Assembly: GCA_964619315.1 (NCBI GenBank)
Contig: CAZUEH010000006.1
Span: forward strand, 6,276 to 70,275
Length of the DNA stretch: 64,000 nt
Direction: 5' to 3'
DNA from: Fimisoma sp964619315
GTDB taxonomy: Bacteria; Bacillota; Clostridia; Peptostreptococcales; Anaerovoracaceae
Shown: one piece after another, positions 53,572 to 62,210 of the stretch
How positions within the stretch are numbered: position 1 is the stretch's first letter
How the letters are laid out: the number at the start of each line of letters is the position of its first letter
The notes under the pieces: generated by a model
Databases searched by the model: none
What the model was told of the DNA's origin: nothing
The model's input: the letters and a program-made list of their open reading frames with translations, nothing else
Made by a program: the position numbers and the translations under genes

Positions 53572-54624
53572 ATGAAAATCAGCATAGGTATTTTGGCCGG
53601 TGACAAAGGTTACGGCAAAGGCATAAGCGATACTAAACTGAAGATAGTCAATAGAAGCACCATATCAAAACTAACCAAGGAATTGGGAGAGTTGGGGCAG
53701 GTGTTTATTGCTGCGGCTAAGGAGCAAGATTACCTTGATCTTGACTCCACAATTTTGCAGGATGGCCACAAAAACATAGGACCGATTGAGGGCTTATATA
53801 ACATTGTCTCTAATGCTGATTATGAATATATATTTGTGTGCGGGGCAGATATGCCCAAAGTTTCAAAAGAATTAGTTGAATACATGTCTGAGTTTGTTTG
53901 CTCGGATTATGATTGTTATTGCCTAACGGACGACAATAATATTCAACCACTGTGCGCTATTTACTCCAAGTCCATGTTGCCGAGTATAGAAAAGGCGATT
54001 GAAAATGGCAACTATAAGCTGATAGATTTATTAAAAGAAACAAGAACTAAATATATAAAGTTAAAGTTTACAAGATTTGAAGATAATACAACAAAGAATA
54101 TAGTTGTTAGACAGCCAGCCAAAGAGAACAAGCCTATGGCGGTATTTTGCGTTAGCGGATGCAAAGATACGGGCAAGACAGGACTCATGGTTAAGTTGAT
54201 AAATGAGTTTATTAGAGAAGGTTATTCGGTCGGTACAATCAAACATGATGGGCACGAATATACCATGGACCATGCAGGGACGGATTCCTATAGGTTTTCC
54301 CAAGCTGGTGCCGTAGCAAGTGTGATTTTTTCTGACAGTCAGTTTTCTGCAAACATAAAAGAGCGGAAGACAATTGAAGAAACTATTCAATACTGCGAAG
54401 GCGTAGATGTGGTGATAATAGAGGGAATGAAGAATTCTTCATATCCCAAAATAGAAATGCTCAGTCAAGGAAACGCAAGTAACTGCGATTCAAAAACTTT
54501 GATTTGCCAAGTGACCGACACACAATCTCCAAAATATGAAGGAATTCCAACATTTAATTGGAATGACATAGAGGGGATTTTTTCATGCATAAAAAAATAT
54601 TTCAAGTTGGAGAAGATGATATGA
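53572..54624 (+). CDS. MobA-like/MobB fusion protein for molybdenum cofactor
   Basis: 350 residues. The N-terminal half (1-185) is a MobA-type nucleotidyltransferase by its GPIEGLYNIV and VCGADMPKV segments, but the usual nucleotide loop LAGGxSxRMGxDK reads LAGDKGYGKGISDTKL. The C-terminal half is MobB: P-loop SGCKDTGKTG near residue 193, TIKHDGHEYTMDHAGTDSYR and VIIEGMKNS. It would attach GMP (or CMP) to molybdopterin, but the altered loop raises doubt about activity. Overlaps the next gene by ATGA. Confidence 0.83.
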   Translation: MKISIGILAGDKGYGKGISDTKLKIVNRSTISKLTKELGELGQVFIAAAKEQDYLDLDSTILQDGHKNIGPIEGLYNIVSNADYEYIFVCGADMPKVSKELVEYMSEFVCSDYDCYCLTDDNNIQPLCAIYSKSMLPSIEKAIENGNYKLIDLLKETRTKYIKLKFTRFEDNTTKNIVVRQPAKENKPMAVFCVSGCKDTGKTGLMVKLINEFIREGYSVGTIKHDGHEYTMDHAGTDSYRFSQAGAVASVIFSDSQFSANIKERKTIEETIQYCEGVDVVIIEGMKNSSYPKIEMLSQGNASNCDSKTLICQVTDTQSPKYEGIPTFNWNDIEGIFSCIKKYFKLEKMI

Positions 54625-55649
54625 AATATATAAAAACCGAAAATGCTATTGGCCATGTTCTTTGCCACGATATAACAAAAATAGTTCCAGGCGAGTTCAA
54701 AGGAACGGCTTTTAAAAAGGGACATGTCATTAAGTCAGAAGACATACAAGAACTTTTGGATATTGGCAAGGAACATGTATATGTGTGGGAAAAAGAAGAA
54801 GGCTTCCTTCATGAAGATGAGGCAGCTTACATACTGAGAGATTTATCCATAAATGATGGGATGAGTGCAACGGAACCCAAGGAGGGTAAAATTGAAATTC
54901 ATGCCGCCAAAGACGGACTACTCAAAATAGACACCCAAAAGCTTATGGCGATAAATGAAATAGGAGAAATAATTATTGCCTCAAGGCATGGGGATTTTCC
55001 TGTTAAAAAAGGCGACGTCATAGCCGGCATGAGAGTAATCCCTTTGGTAATTAAAGGAGAAAAACTCGAGAGAGCAAAGTCAATGTGTGGTCAAGAGCCA
55101 ATTTTCAAGATATTGCCTTTTGAACAAGTCAAGGCTGGTTTAGTAGTAACTGGCAGTGAGGTGGCAAAGGGAAGAATTAAGGATGCTTTTGGACCTATAA
55201 TTAAAGAAAAACTCGCCGAATATGGGATTGAGGTAACAAAGGAAAAGATTGTCACCGACGACAAAGAAACTATTGCTAAAACGATAGAGGATTTTATTCA
55301 GGCAGGCGTAGAGATGGTACTGTGCACAGGCGGAATGAGCGTTGATCCTGATGATCAGACTCCAGGAGCTATCAAAAGCTTAGGGGCAGATATACTATGC
55401 TATGGAGCACCAGTTTTGCCAGGAGCTATGTTTTTGTTGGCATATAAGCAGATCAACAGACGAACAATTCCAATAATGGGACTTCCTGGGTGCGTCATGT
55501 ATGCGAAGAGGACAATATTTGATCTCGTGTTGCCGAGAGTACTTGCATGTGAGACTATAAAAAATGGAGAATTGGCAGCTTATGGCGAAGGCGGCCTTTG
55601 CTTGAATTGCGCTGTTTGCAATTTTCCTAACTGTGGATTTGGAAAGTAG
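54621..55649 (+). CDS. Molybdopterin-binding (MoCF domain) protein with C-terminal Cys cluster
   Basis: 342 residues. The MoeA/MogA-type domain spans about 175-320: VVTGSEVAKGRIKDAFGP, LCTGGMSVDPDDQTPGAI, GAPVLPGAMFL and MGLPGCVMYAKRT. The first part resembles MoeA-like N-terminal domains. The end, CLNCAVCNFPNC, has four closely spaced Cys that could bind a metal or cluster. Start ATG 54621 in an ATGA overlap with the fusion gene and behind GGAG. A second MoeA-like enzyme in one operon may serve a variant cofactor. Confidence 0.82.
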   Translation: MKYIKTENAIGHVLCHDITKIVPGEFKGTAFKKGHVIKSEDIQELLDIGKEHVYVWEKEEGFLHEDEAAYILRDLSINDGMSATEPKEGKIEIHAAKDGLLKIDTQKLMAINEIGEIIIASRHGDFPVKKGDVIAGMRVIPLVIKGEKLERAKSMCGQEPIFKILPFEQVKAGLVVTGSEVAKGRIKDAFGPIIKEKLAEYGIEVTKEKIVTDDKETIAKTIEDFIQAGVEMVLCTGGMSVDPDDQTPGAIKSLGADILCYGAPVLPGAMFLLAYKQINRRTIPIMGLPGCVMYAKRTIFDLVLPRVLACETIKNGELAAYGEGGLCLNCAVCNFPNCGFGK

Positions 55650-55655
55650 GCAACT

Positions 55656-56423
55656 ATGAAAAAAATTTATATAGCTATATTGATAACTATGATGACAGCA
55701 CTTGTATTTACAGGATGTACGCCAAAGCCAGAGGAAAAAGTGGAGCTTCTAGTAATGGCGGCCGCATCTCTTACAGATGTGTGCGATGAACTTAAAGAAG
55801 CCTATGAAGAAGAAAATGAGAGCACAACTTTGAACTTCTCTTTCGGAGGTTCCGGGACACTACAAGCCCAGATAGAGGAAGGCGCTCCTGCTGATATATT
55901 CATGTCAGCTGCAACAAAGCAGATGGATGCTTTAGGGGATAAAGGACTTCTTAAGGAAGGATCGACAATAAACCTACTAGAAAACAAGGTGGTCCTTATA
56001 ACTCCTCAAGGAAACCCGGCAGGCATAAAATCTTTTGAAGAAGTAAGTGATGCAAAGATTGTTGGACTTGGAGAGCCAGAAAGTGTTCCTGTGGGCCAAT
56101 ATTCGAAAGAAATCTTTTCGTCTATCGGAATTTGGGATAGAATCAGCGAAAAGGCGAACTATGGATCTGACGTAAGAACTGTTCTATCATGGGTTGAAAC
56201 AGGTTCAGTGGACTGCGGAGTTGTATATGCTACTGACGCATCTACAAGCAAAAATATAGAAGTAGTATGCTCTGCACCAGAAGGAACTTGCAGCAAGGTA
56301 ATATACCCAGCAGCTATATTAAAGTCAAGCGAAAATGACGCATCGGCTATGAGTTTTATGGAATTCTTGCAAAGCGAAAAGGCTACTAAAATATTTGAAA
56401 AATACGGATTTACGGTGATATAA
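55656..56423 (+). CDS. modA: Molybdate-binding lipoprotein of ABC transporter
   Basis: 255-residue extracellular receptor. Signal peptide with lipobox FTGC, lipid Cys21. The oxyanion site is marked by AAASLTDVCDEL (Ser), FSFGGSGTLQAQI (second Ser) and GAPADIFMSA, as in ModA; later YGSDVRTVLSWVETGSVDCGVVYATDA fits. Tungstate would be bound by close relatives, and sequence does not decide. It follows molybdopterin genes and precedes modB with three bases between. Confidence 0.92.
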   Translation: MKKIYIAILITMMTALVFTGCTPKPEEKVELLVMAAASLTDVCDELKEAYEEENESTTLNFSFGGSGTLQAQIEEGAPADIFMSAATKQMDALGDKGLLKEGSTINLLENKVVLITPQGNPAGIKSFEEVSDAKIVGLGEPESVPVGQYSKEIFSSIGIWDRISEKANYGSDVRTVLSWVETGSVDCGVVYATDASTSKNIEVVCSAPEGTCSKVIYPAAILKSSENDASAMSFMEFLQSEKATKIFEKYGFTVI

Positions 56424-56425
56424 TT

Positions 56426-57103
56426 ATGGATTTTTCCCCATTGTGGATATCTTTAAAAATAGCATTGATTGCTACATTAATAACCTTCGTGTTAGGGATA
56501 GCTGCTGCTAGACTTGTTCTTTCTATGAAGAGAGGAAAGGTCATAGCTGACAGCCTGTTTTCCCTTCCGATGGTGCTGCCGCCTACGGTAGTAGGATTTT
56601 TCTTGCTGATAACTTTTGGAAATAATGGGTTTTTAGGACAGTTTTTCGAGTCAATTGGAATGAAAGTGTTGTTTACTTGGCAGGGAGCTGTTTTAGCTGC
56701 CGTGGCAGTGTCTTTCCCAATTATGTATAGAACAGCAAGAGGTGCTATTGAGCAGGTTGATAAAAATCTGCTCAACGCTGGCAGGACGCTTGGAATGTCA
56801 GAAAATAAAATATTTTTCAAAGTGGTTTTTCCAATGTCAAGACCCGGAATAGCTGCAGCTACTATCTTATCTTTTGCAAGAGCCTTAGGCGAGTTTGGAG
56901 CTACCATGATGTTAGCAGGGAATATTCCTGGCAAAACTCAGACCATGTCAATAGCCATATATACAGCGATGCAAGGTGGAGATAGAAGCAAGGCTTATAT
57001 ATGGGTAGCGATTGTAATGGTCATTTCCTTTGTAATTATGATTATGATGAACCTTTGGAATGATAGACAGGCAAAGTTAAGTAGTCATAGGAGGATCTCC
57101 TGA
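56426..57103 (+). CDS. modB: Molybdate ABC transporter permease
   Basis: 225-residue inner membrane subunit with about five helices. LPMVLPPTVVGFFLL near residues 47-61 and the EAA-loop region RTLGMSENKIFFKVVFPMSRPGI, LGEFGATMMLAGN are typical ModB. It overlaps modC by TGATG, with AGGAGG inside its last codons. Confidence 0.93.
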   Translation: MDFSPLWISLKIALIATLITFVLGIAAARLVLSMKRGKVIADSLFSLPMVLPPTVVGFFLLITFGNNGFLGQFFESIGMKVLFTWQGAVLAAVAVSFPIMYRTARGAIEQVDKNLLNAGRTLGMSENKIFFKVVFPMSRPGIAAATILSFARALGEFGATMMLAGNIPGKTQTMSIAIYTAMQGGDRSKAYIWVAIVMVISFVIMIMMNLWNDRQAKLSSHRRIS

Positions 57104-58134
57104 TGAAACTATATGTGGACATTGAAAAGCGCTTAGGTGACTTTAAGCTAAAAATTAAGTTTGAAACGGACAAAGAGGTATTTTCGATCATAGGAGCGTC
57201 GGGTTCGGGCAAGACTATGACATTGAAATGTATAGCAGGCATTGAAAACCCCGACAAGGGCACTATACGCCTCGGAGAAAGAATTTTATTCGACTCAGCA
57301 ACAGGAATCAACAGGCCTCCACAAAAACGACGAATCGGCTATATTTTCCAGGATTATGCGTTGTTTCCGAACATGACTGTTACTGAAAATATAATGTGTG
57401 GAGCAATGGATCCAGACATCACCGCAAACTACATAGAAAAGTTTTTCTTAAAAGGAAAGGAACATCTGTATCCAGCGCAGCTTTCTGGTGGAGAAAAACA
57501 GAGAGTTGCTATAGCTCGTATGTTATCTGCAAAGCCGGAACTCATAATGTTTGATGAACCGTTTAACGCCTTGGACAATTACTTGAAGTCTAATTTGGAA
57601 ATGGAAATTCATGATGCAATCGAATCTTATAATGGGCAAGCGCTCTTTGTTTCCCACGATAGAGATGAGGTATATAGGCTGACGGATCAAATAGCAGTTA
57701 TGGAAAAAGGTCATCTTATAGAGGTTGGACCAAAAGTAGAACTGTTTAATAATCCGCAATCATTGGCAGCAGCATTATTGACAGGATGCAAAAACATTTC
57801 CTCAGTGGAAAGAAAAGAAGATGGTACCCTATGGGCAAAAGACTGGGCCATGAAGCTCAAAATCGCAGAGTTTGATGGGGAGATGCCACGATATGTGGGG
57901 TTTAGGGCGCATCATTTTGAGGTTACCAAGGAGATGCACGAATATAACGTGGTGCCTTGCAAGATAAAAAGAGTAGTGGAAGACACATTTGAGATATTGG
58001 TAAAGTTTGAGAGCGCAGAAGGTTATATTATGACATATGCTTTACCAAAAGAAAAATGGGCACAGCTCAAAGTGCAAGAAGGAAATATTTATCTAAAGAT
58101 GCCAGAAAACAAAATAATGATATTTGAGAGATAG
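57103..58134 (+). CDS. modC: Molybdate ABC transporter ATPase
   Basis: 343 residues. ABC domain with Walker A GASGSGKT near residue 31, Q-loop FQDYALFPNMTV, signature LSGGEKQRVAIARM and Walker B LIMFDEPFNALD; the C-terminal part is a MOP/TOBE-like regulatory domain, somewhat divergent. Completes modABC. The gene ends the operon that began with the YczE gene; no strong terminator follows before the next promoter. Confidence 0.92.
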   Translation: MKLYVDIEKRLGDFKLKIKFETDKEVFSIIGASGSGKTMTLKCIAGIENPDKGTIRLGERILFDSATGINRPPQKRRIGYIFQDYALFPNMTVTENIMCGAMDPDITANYIEKFFLKGKEHLYPAQLSGGEKQRVAIARMLSAKPELIMFDEPFNALDNYLKSNLEMEIHDAIESYNGQALFVSHDRDEVYRLTDQIAVMEKGHLIEVGPKVELFNNPQSLAAALLTGCKNISSVERKEDGTLWAKDWAMKLKIAEFDGEMPRYVGFRAHHFEVTKEMHEYNVVPCKIKRVVEDTFEILVKFESAEGYIMTYALPKEKWAQLKVQEGNIYLKMPENKIMIFER

Positions 58135-58154
58135 AATCTTTGCCAAAATTCCAA

Positions 58155-58183
58155 TTGAGATTTTGTGAGTTAGATAGTACAAT
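58155..58183 (+). promoter_or_regulatory. Promoter of the glutamate-synthase-like gene
   Basis: TTGAGA, 17-nt spacer, TACAAT, about 70 nt before the proposed start. Confidence 0.5.
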
Positions 58184-58253
58184 TAAAGAAAGTTTGAATT
58201 AGCATCACAAAAGTTAGATGAGAAAGGGAGCGCAGCAATGCCAAAGGTGGAAT

Positions 58254-59639
58254 ATGAAGTATAAGTGTGGAGTCTGTAGCCATGTGGTTGACGAAGAAAA
58301 GGAAAAGAAACCGTTTTCCAGCCTAAAGGAATGTCCAATTTGTCATCAGCCGCATAGCGTATTTGAGCAAATTGAAGAGGACGCGGAGTCGGCGAAAGTC
58401 AGCAAAACTGACGGCGATTTGAATTATCCGAAGGAATTTGTAAGAAAAGATGCGGATTGTCGTTATATGGAAGAAATCCACGAGATGGCGGTTTCCGGAA
58501 AGAGCCTTTCGGCTGCGATGAGCACTACCGTTGATATGCCAAACTGGGAAGATATATTAGTGCTTGGAGCACAGCTTGATCCAATGCCTCTTGAAGCAGA
58601 CGAGCCAGTTAATACAAAAACCATCATCGGCAAGAATGCGAAAAGACCGCTAGTACTGGATAACCCAGTTTATGTATCACATATGTCTTTTGGAGCTCTT
58701 TCAAGAGAAGCGAAAATCACACTTGCAAAAGGCACTGCCATGGCAGGAAGCGCAATGTGTTCTGGAGAGGGTGGTATTCTTCCAGAGGAAATGGAAGCAG
58801 CTAACAAATATATATTTGAATATGTTGGAAATAGGTATAGCGTTACTCCAGAAAACCTGAAAAATTCAGATGCTATCGAAATCAAGATTGGACAAGGAAC
58901 AAAGCCTGGAATGGGCGGTCATTTGCCAGGAGAAAAAGTAACAGAAGAAATAAGCCAGATCAGGAACAAGCCTGTTGGGGAGAGCATTGTGGCACCGTCA
59001 CGATTTCCTGATATAAACTCAAAAGAGGATTTGAAAGATTTGGTTAATCAACTTCGTATAGCCTCTGACGGGAGACCTATTGGTGTTAAAATTGCAGCGG
59101 GACATATTGAAAAAGATTTGGAATTTTGCGTGTACGCAGAACCTGACTTTATTACGATAGATGGTCGTGGTGGGTCTACGGGATCTTCCCCAAAGATATT
59201 AAGAGACTCCACAAGCGTGCCAACTATATTTGCCCTTCACCGAGCAAGAAAGTACTTAAACAGCATCAACTCAGATATCAGCTTAGTGATAACAGGCGGT
59301 CTAAGAGTATCTGCAGATTTTGCAAAAGCTATTGCAATGGGGGCGGATGCTGTAGCCGTGGCTACTGGAGCCCTAATAGCTATGGCCTGTCAGCAATATA
59401 AAATTTGCGGAAGCGGGATGTGTCCTGTGGGAGTGGCAACACAAGATGAGGAATTGCGTAAGCGATTAGACACAGAGGCTGGAGCAAAACGTGTTGCGAA
59501 TTATTTGAATGTATCCTTGGAAGAGCTAAAGACATTTGCTCGTATTACAGGACATAAAAATTTGCATGATTTGTCGATAGAGGATATGTGCACAACAAGC
59601 AGAGAAATTAGCGAATATACGGACATTCCCCATGCATAG
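58254..59639 (+). CDS. Rubredoxin-fused FMN-binding glutamate-synthase-like protein
   Basis: 461 residues. The N-terminus is a rubredoxin-like iron knuckle (Cys5, Cys8, Cys27, Cys30). The rest is the FMN/3Fe-4S core of glutamate synthase: SHMSFGALS, GEGGILPEE, IGQGTKPGMGGHLPG, TIDGRGGSTGSSP and cluster Cys in KICGSGMCPVG. The glutaminase domain of GltB is missing, so ammonia must come from elsewhere or the reaction differs. Start ATG 58254 behind AAAGGTGG; ATG 58218 has no ribosome site. Electron donor is probably the fused rubredoxin. Substrate 2-oxoglutarate is likely but unproven. Confidence 0.85.
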   Translation: MKYKCGVCSHVVDEEKEKKPFSSLKECPICHQPHSVFEQIEEDAESAKVSKTDGDLNYPKEFVRKDADCRYMEEIHEMAVSGKSLSAAMSTTVDMPNWEDILVLGAQLDPMPLEADEPVNTKTIIGKNAKRPLVLDNPVYVSHMSFGALSREAKITLAKGTAMAGSAMCSGEGGILPEEMEAANKYIFEYVGNRYSVTPENLKNSDAIEIKIGQGTKPGMGGHLPGEKVTEEISQIRNKPVGESIVAPSRFPDINSKEDLKDLVNQLRIASDGRPIGVKIAAGHIEKDLEFCVYAEPDFITIDGRGGSTGSSPKILRDSTSVPTIFALHRARKYLNSINSDISLVITGGLRVSADFAKAIAMGADAVAVATGALIAMACQQYKICGSGMCPVGVATQDEELRKRLDTEAGAKRVANYLNVSLEELKTFARITGHKNLHDLSIEDMCTTSREISEYTDIPHA

Positions 59640-59659
59640 AAGCTAAAGAAGAAAAGCGC

Positions 59660-59687
59660 AAAAGCATGCCTAAACGGCATGCCTTTT
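59660..59687 (+). terminator. Terminator after the glutamate-synthase-like gene
   Basis: AAAAGCATGCC, 5-nt loop TAAAC, GGCATGCCTTTT; may also work on the minus strand for the PucR gene. Confidence 0.8.
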
Positions 59688-59693
59688 GATTAT

Positions 59694-59760
59694 GGGGGGG
59701 GTATAAGCCCCGTTGAGAACGCAAAGCGTTCGAAACAATAAACCACCCGTTTTATGGGTT
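59694..59760. other. Intergenic palindrome cluster with G8 tract
   Basis: Eight consecutive G (59694-59701), GGGG-TATAAG-CCCC, a perfect GAACGC-AAA-GCGTTC hairpin (59717-59731) and ACCC-N7-GGGT follow each other. No open frame or known RNA family recognised. It may be a structured or repetitive element between convergent genes. Confidence 0.4.
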
Positions 59761-59825
59761 GAAGCGATTGTCTTTGAATAATATGCCTTTTTGTCAGTCC
59801 AAACATAGGGCTAAATGTACTATAT

Positions 59826-60992
59826 CTAATTGTTGTCTTGCTTTTTCAATAGATGAATCCTAACTGCTGTTGATAATTCATTATAAAACTCGAATTCCGT
59901 TTTTTCGCTAGCTCCAACTAATTCTTTTACCTTTTGAAGACGATATCTTATGGTATTCTGATGGCAATTGCAATCAGATGCTGTCATAGTGAGATCTCCG
60001 TTATGAATAATTAGACTGGTTACAGTGTTAAAAAACTCTTCCTTATCTAAAAGAGGTTGCAACAGTTCTTCTGCGTATTCCCTCATAGCATAATCATCTT
60101 TTAAAGGAATTAGATGCTTGAAAACTCCGATTTTGTCATAACTAGAATACTCTTTTTCTGCCACCACACTAGCCATATGAGTATGATAACTTTCACGAAA
60201 ACAGCGGTCTAACTCTAAGTGTGGTTGTCCGATATTGCTTCTTGACAAGGATACTTCGTCAATATTTATGGATAGACTGTTCATTGCTTCCTGCAAAATC
60301 AGTTCAAATTTCTCTGTTTCATTGAATGCACCTGTGATGATAATAAAAATTCCATCTTGGTAGCGTGCAATGATACTTTTGTGTTTAAGATTTTTGTTTA
60401 GGTAGAAACTTCTATAAATTCGAGGAACGTCTAAAGAAGGCCCTCCTTTTTTAGGAGTGATATATACCGCAATAGCGTTTTGCTTAAATACTAGAGATAC
60501 TCCGTTGCTGATTATGCCAACCTCTTCTTTTCGAAGCTGATGGCCGATCATCTTTTTAATATTTTCCTCAGTAAGAATTTCTGTGTCCTCACGTTGTACG
60601 GCTTCCATAATTTCGTAGATAATATTTTCAAAATACAACTCTGGGCCAAAAGTAAAAATCGGAAACCCTTTCTCATTGGAAAAGGCAAGCACTTCTGGCG
60701 GAAGTTCTTTGAAAATAATATCTTTAAATGCGAAGGCAGAAGTCCCAAAATCATAGAGCTGTTTGACTGCATCAATAATTTGATTTGGATTATTTTTGGC
60801 GAACAACAAACTAGAAATAACAAAACTGTCTTTTTCAAAAGCAGTGTCGTTTTGATAACCCACGTCAGGAACAAACTCATAGTCCATTATTCCTGCTGAG
60901 CATACCACTCTGTTCAAACCTTTTTCTCCAGAAACTATCTTGAAGTTTTGTAAGGATTGTAATTTTAATAGTTCTTCAACTTTTAGTGCCAT
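59826..60992 (-). CDS. PucR-family transcriptional regulator (second copy)
   Basis: 388 residues, same architecture as the regulator at 33130: N-terminal PucR domain (FKIVSGEKGLNRVVCSAGIMDYEFV), middle CdaR-like part and C-terminal PucR helix-turn-helix (MTASDCNCHQNTIRYRLQKV). GGAGGT precedes the start. It lies downstream of, and on the same strand as, the ornithine-cyclodeaminase-like and aminotransferase genes, separated from them by a terminator. By position and by analogy with the first locus it probably controls these genes. Confidence 0.87.
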   Translation of the reverse strand: MALKVEELLKLQSLQNFKIVSGEKGLNRVVCSAGIMDYEFVPDVGYQNDTAFEKDSFVISSLLFAKNNPNQIIDAVKQLYDFGTSAFAFKDIIFKELPPEVLAFSNEKGFPIFTFGPELYFENIIYEIMEAVQREDTEILTEENIKKMIGHQLRKEEVGIISNGVSLVFKQNAIAVYITPKKGGPSLDVPRIYRSFYLNKNLKHKSIIARYQDGIFIIITGAFNETEKFELILQEAMNSLSINIDEVSLSRSNIGQPHLELDRCFRESYHTHMASVVAEKEYSSYDKIGVFKHLIPLKDDYAMREYAEELLQPLLDKEEFFNTVTSLIIHNGDLTMTASDCNCHQNTIRYRLQKVKELVGASEKTEFEFYNELSTAVRIHLLKKQDNN

Positions 60993-61025
60993 AATATGAC
61001 CTCCACATGAGTGCCTTACATTAAG

Positions 61026-61056
61026 AAAAGAGGAGCTGCTAACGCAACTCCTCTTT
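61026..61056 (-). terminator. Terminator after the second-locus aminotransferase
   Basis: Minus strand: AAAGAGGAGTTGC / GCAGCTCCTCTTTT with GTTA loop and one G-T pair, followed by T residues. Separates the aminotransferase from the regulator gene. Confidence 0.85.
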
Positions 61057-61070
61057 ATTATATCAAAGAA

Positions 61071-62192
61071 TTAGATTTCTCTCAAGAATTCTGTGAACTT
61101 GTCTAGACCTACTCTCAAAGTCTTTGAATCATATGCATATCCGATTCTAACAGAACCTTCCATCTCAAAACATTCACCAGGGGTAAATAAAACACCTTTT
61201 TCCGCTAAGAGCTTTTTGCATAACTCTTGCGAAGGCATGTCCTTATCATAATAAACTAAGGCAGTAGTTCCGGCTACTGGTTTAAGATATCTAACTTCTG
61301 GAGTTTCTGAAACCCACTGGTCCAAAATTGCTCTATTATTGTTTAGAATTTCTCTGTTTCTTGCGAATATTTTCTCCTTGTTATTTAGAGCCAGGGCTGC
61401 AAGTTTGTCGTCAAGAACACCGCAACTGATAGTGTCATAATCTCTTCTTTCATGGCATTGATGAATGACATGCTTATCTTTTGATACAATCCAGCCAATA
61501 CGCACACCAGCCATTGAAAATATCTTTGACATGCTACCAACAGATATTCCCTTGTCGTACAAATCAACTATAGATTGCATGTAGCTTCCATCTTCCGAAA
61601 TCCCTCTATATACTTCATCGCATAGGACATAGGCATCTACACTTTTAGCAATTTCTATGATTTCTTTCATAATTTCAATTGGGATCCATGAGCCAGTCGG
61701 ATTGTTTGGGTTGTTAATAGTAATCATCTTGGTGTTTTCATCAACTAAACCGCGAAGAACTTCCAAATTTGGCAAATAATCGTCTTCTAAGCGAAGTTGC
61801 AAAATTCTCACTTCTGCTCCGATAGACTCGGGAATTGAATAATGCTGCTGATAGGTTGGCATTACTGATACCATATTATCCTTGCTTTCAATCAAAGTGG
61901 TGATAACCTGATTGTTTGCACCAATTGCACCATGAGTTGGAATTATATCATCCGCAGTCACATCTTTATATAGACTCGAAATTCCTTTTAGTAAGTCTGG
62001 TGAACCAAAGATATGTCCATAAGCTAATCGAATCTCTCCCAAATCAACCAAGAATTTATCTGGGTTCTCACCTAACAATTCTAAAAGGTCTCTAATCTTG
62101 ATGGAGTCAATACAAGTTTCTGCTAAGTTATATACTGCGTCTTCTTCGTATGCGTTCATCCATTGTTCTACTTTAAATGTTTTGATTTTCAT
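61071..62192 (-). CDS. PLP-dependent aminotransferase, close paralogue of 34345
   Basis: 373 residues. NNPNNPTGSW, DEVYRGISEDGSYMQ, Lys site GSMSKIFSMAGVRIGW and the C-terminal GSVRIGYAYDS match the enzyme at 34345-35469 nearly residue by residue, so the two arose by duplication. It is preceded on the same strand by the ornithine-cyclodeaminase-like gene (18 bases), with GGAGT as ribosome site. Both genes could act on one amino acid or its imine/keto form. Confidence 0.87.
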   Translation of the reverse strand: MKIKTFKVEQWMNAYEEDAVYNLAETCIDSIKIRDLLELLGENPDKFLVDLGEIRLAYGHIFGSPDLLKGISSLYKDVTADDIIPTHGAIGANNQVITTLIESKDNMVSVMPTYQQHYSIPESIGAEVRILQLRLEDDYLPNLEVLRGLVDENTKMITINNPNNPTGSWIPIEIMKEIIEIAKSVDAYVLCDEVYRGISEDGSYMQSIVDLYDKGISVGSMSKIFSMAGVRIGWIVSKDKHVIHQCHERRDYDTISCGVLDDKLAALALNNKEKIFARNREILNNNRAILDQWVSETPEVRYLKPVAGTTALVYYDKDMPSQELCKKLLAEKGVLFTPGECFEMEGSVRIGYAYDSKTLRVGLDKFTEFLREI

Positions 62193-62210
62193 ATCGATAC
62201 TCCTTCATTT

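Noticed and set aside
58141..58154. Possible activator half-site before the glutamate-synthase-like gene (TGCCAAAATTCCAA)
   Set aside because: Only the left half matches the reverse complement of the 14-mer, and no -24/-12 promoter follows; a sigma-A promoter is present instead.
58238..58264. Tiny frame MPKVEYEV behind GGGAG, overlapping the next start
   Set aside because: Eight codons with no regulatory pattern; the overlap with the ribosome site of the real gene makes it most likely chance.
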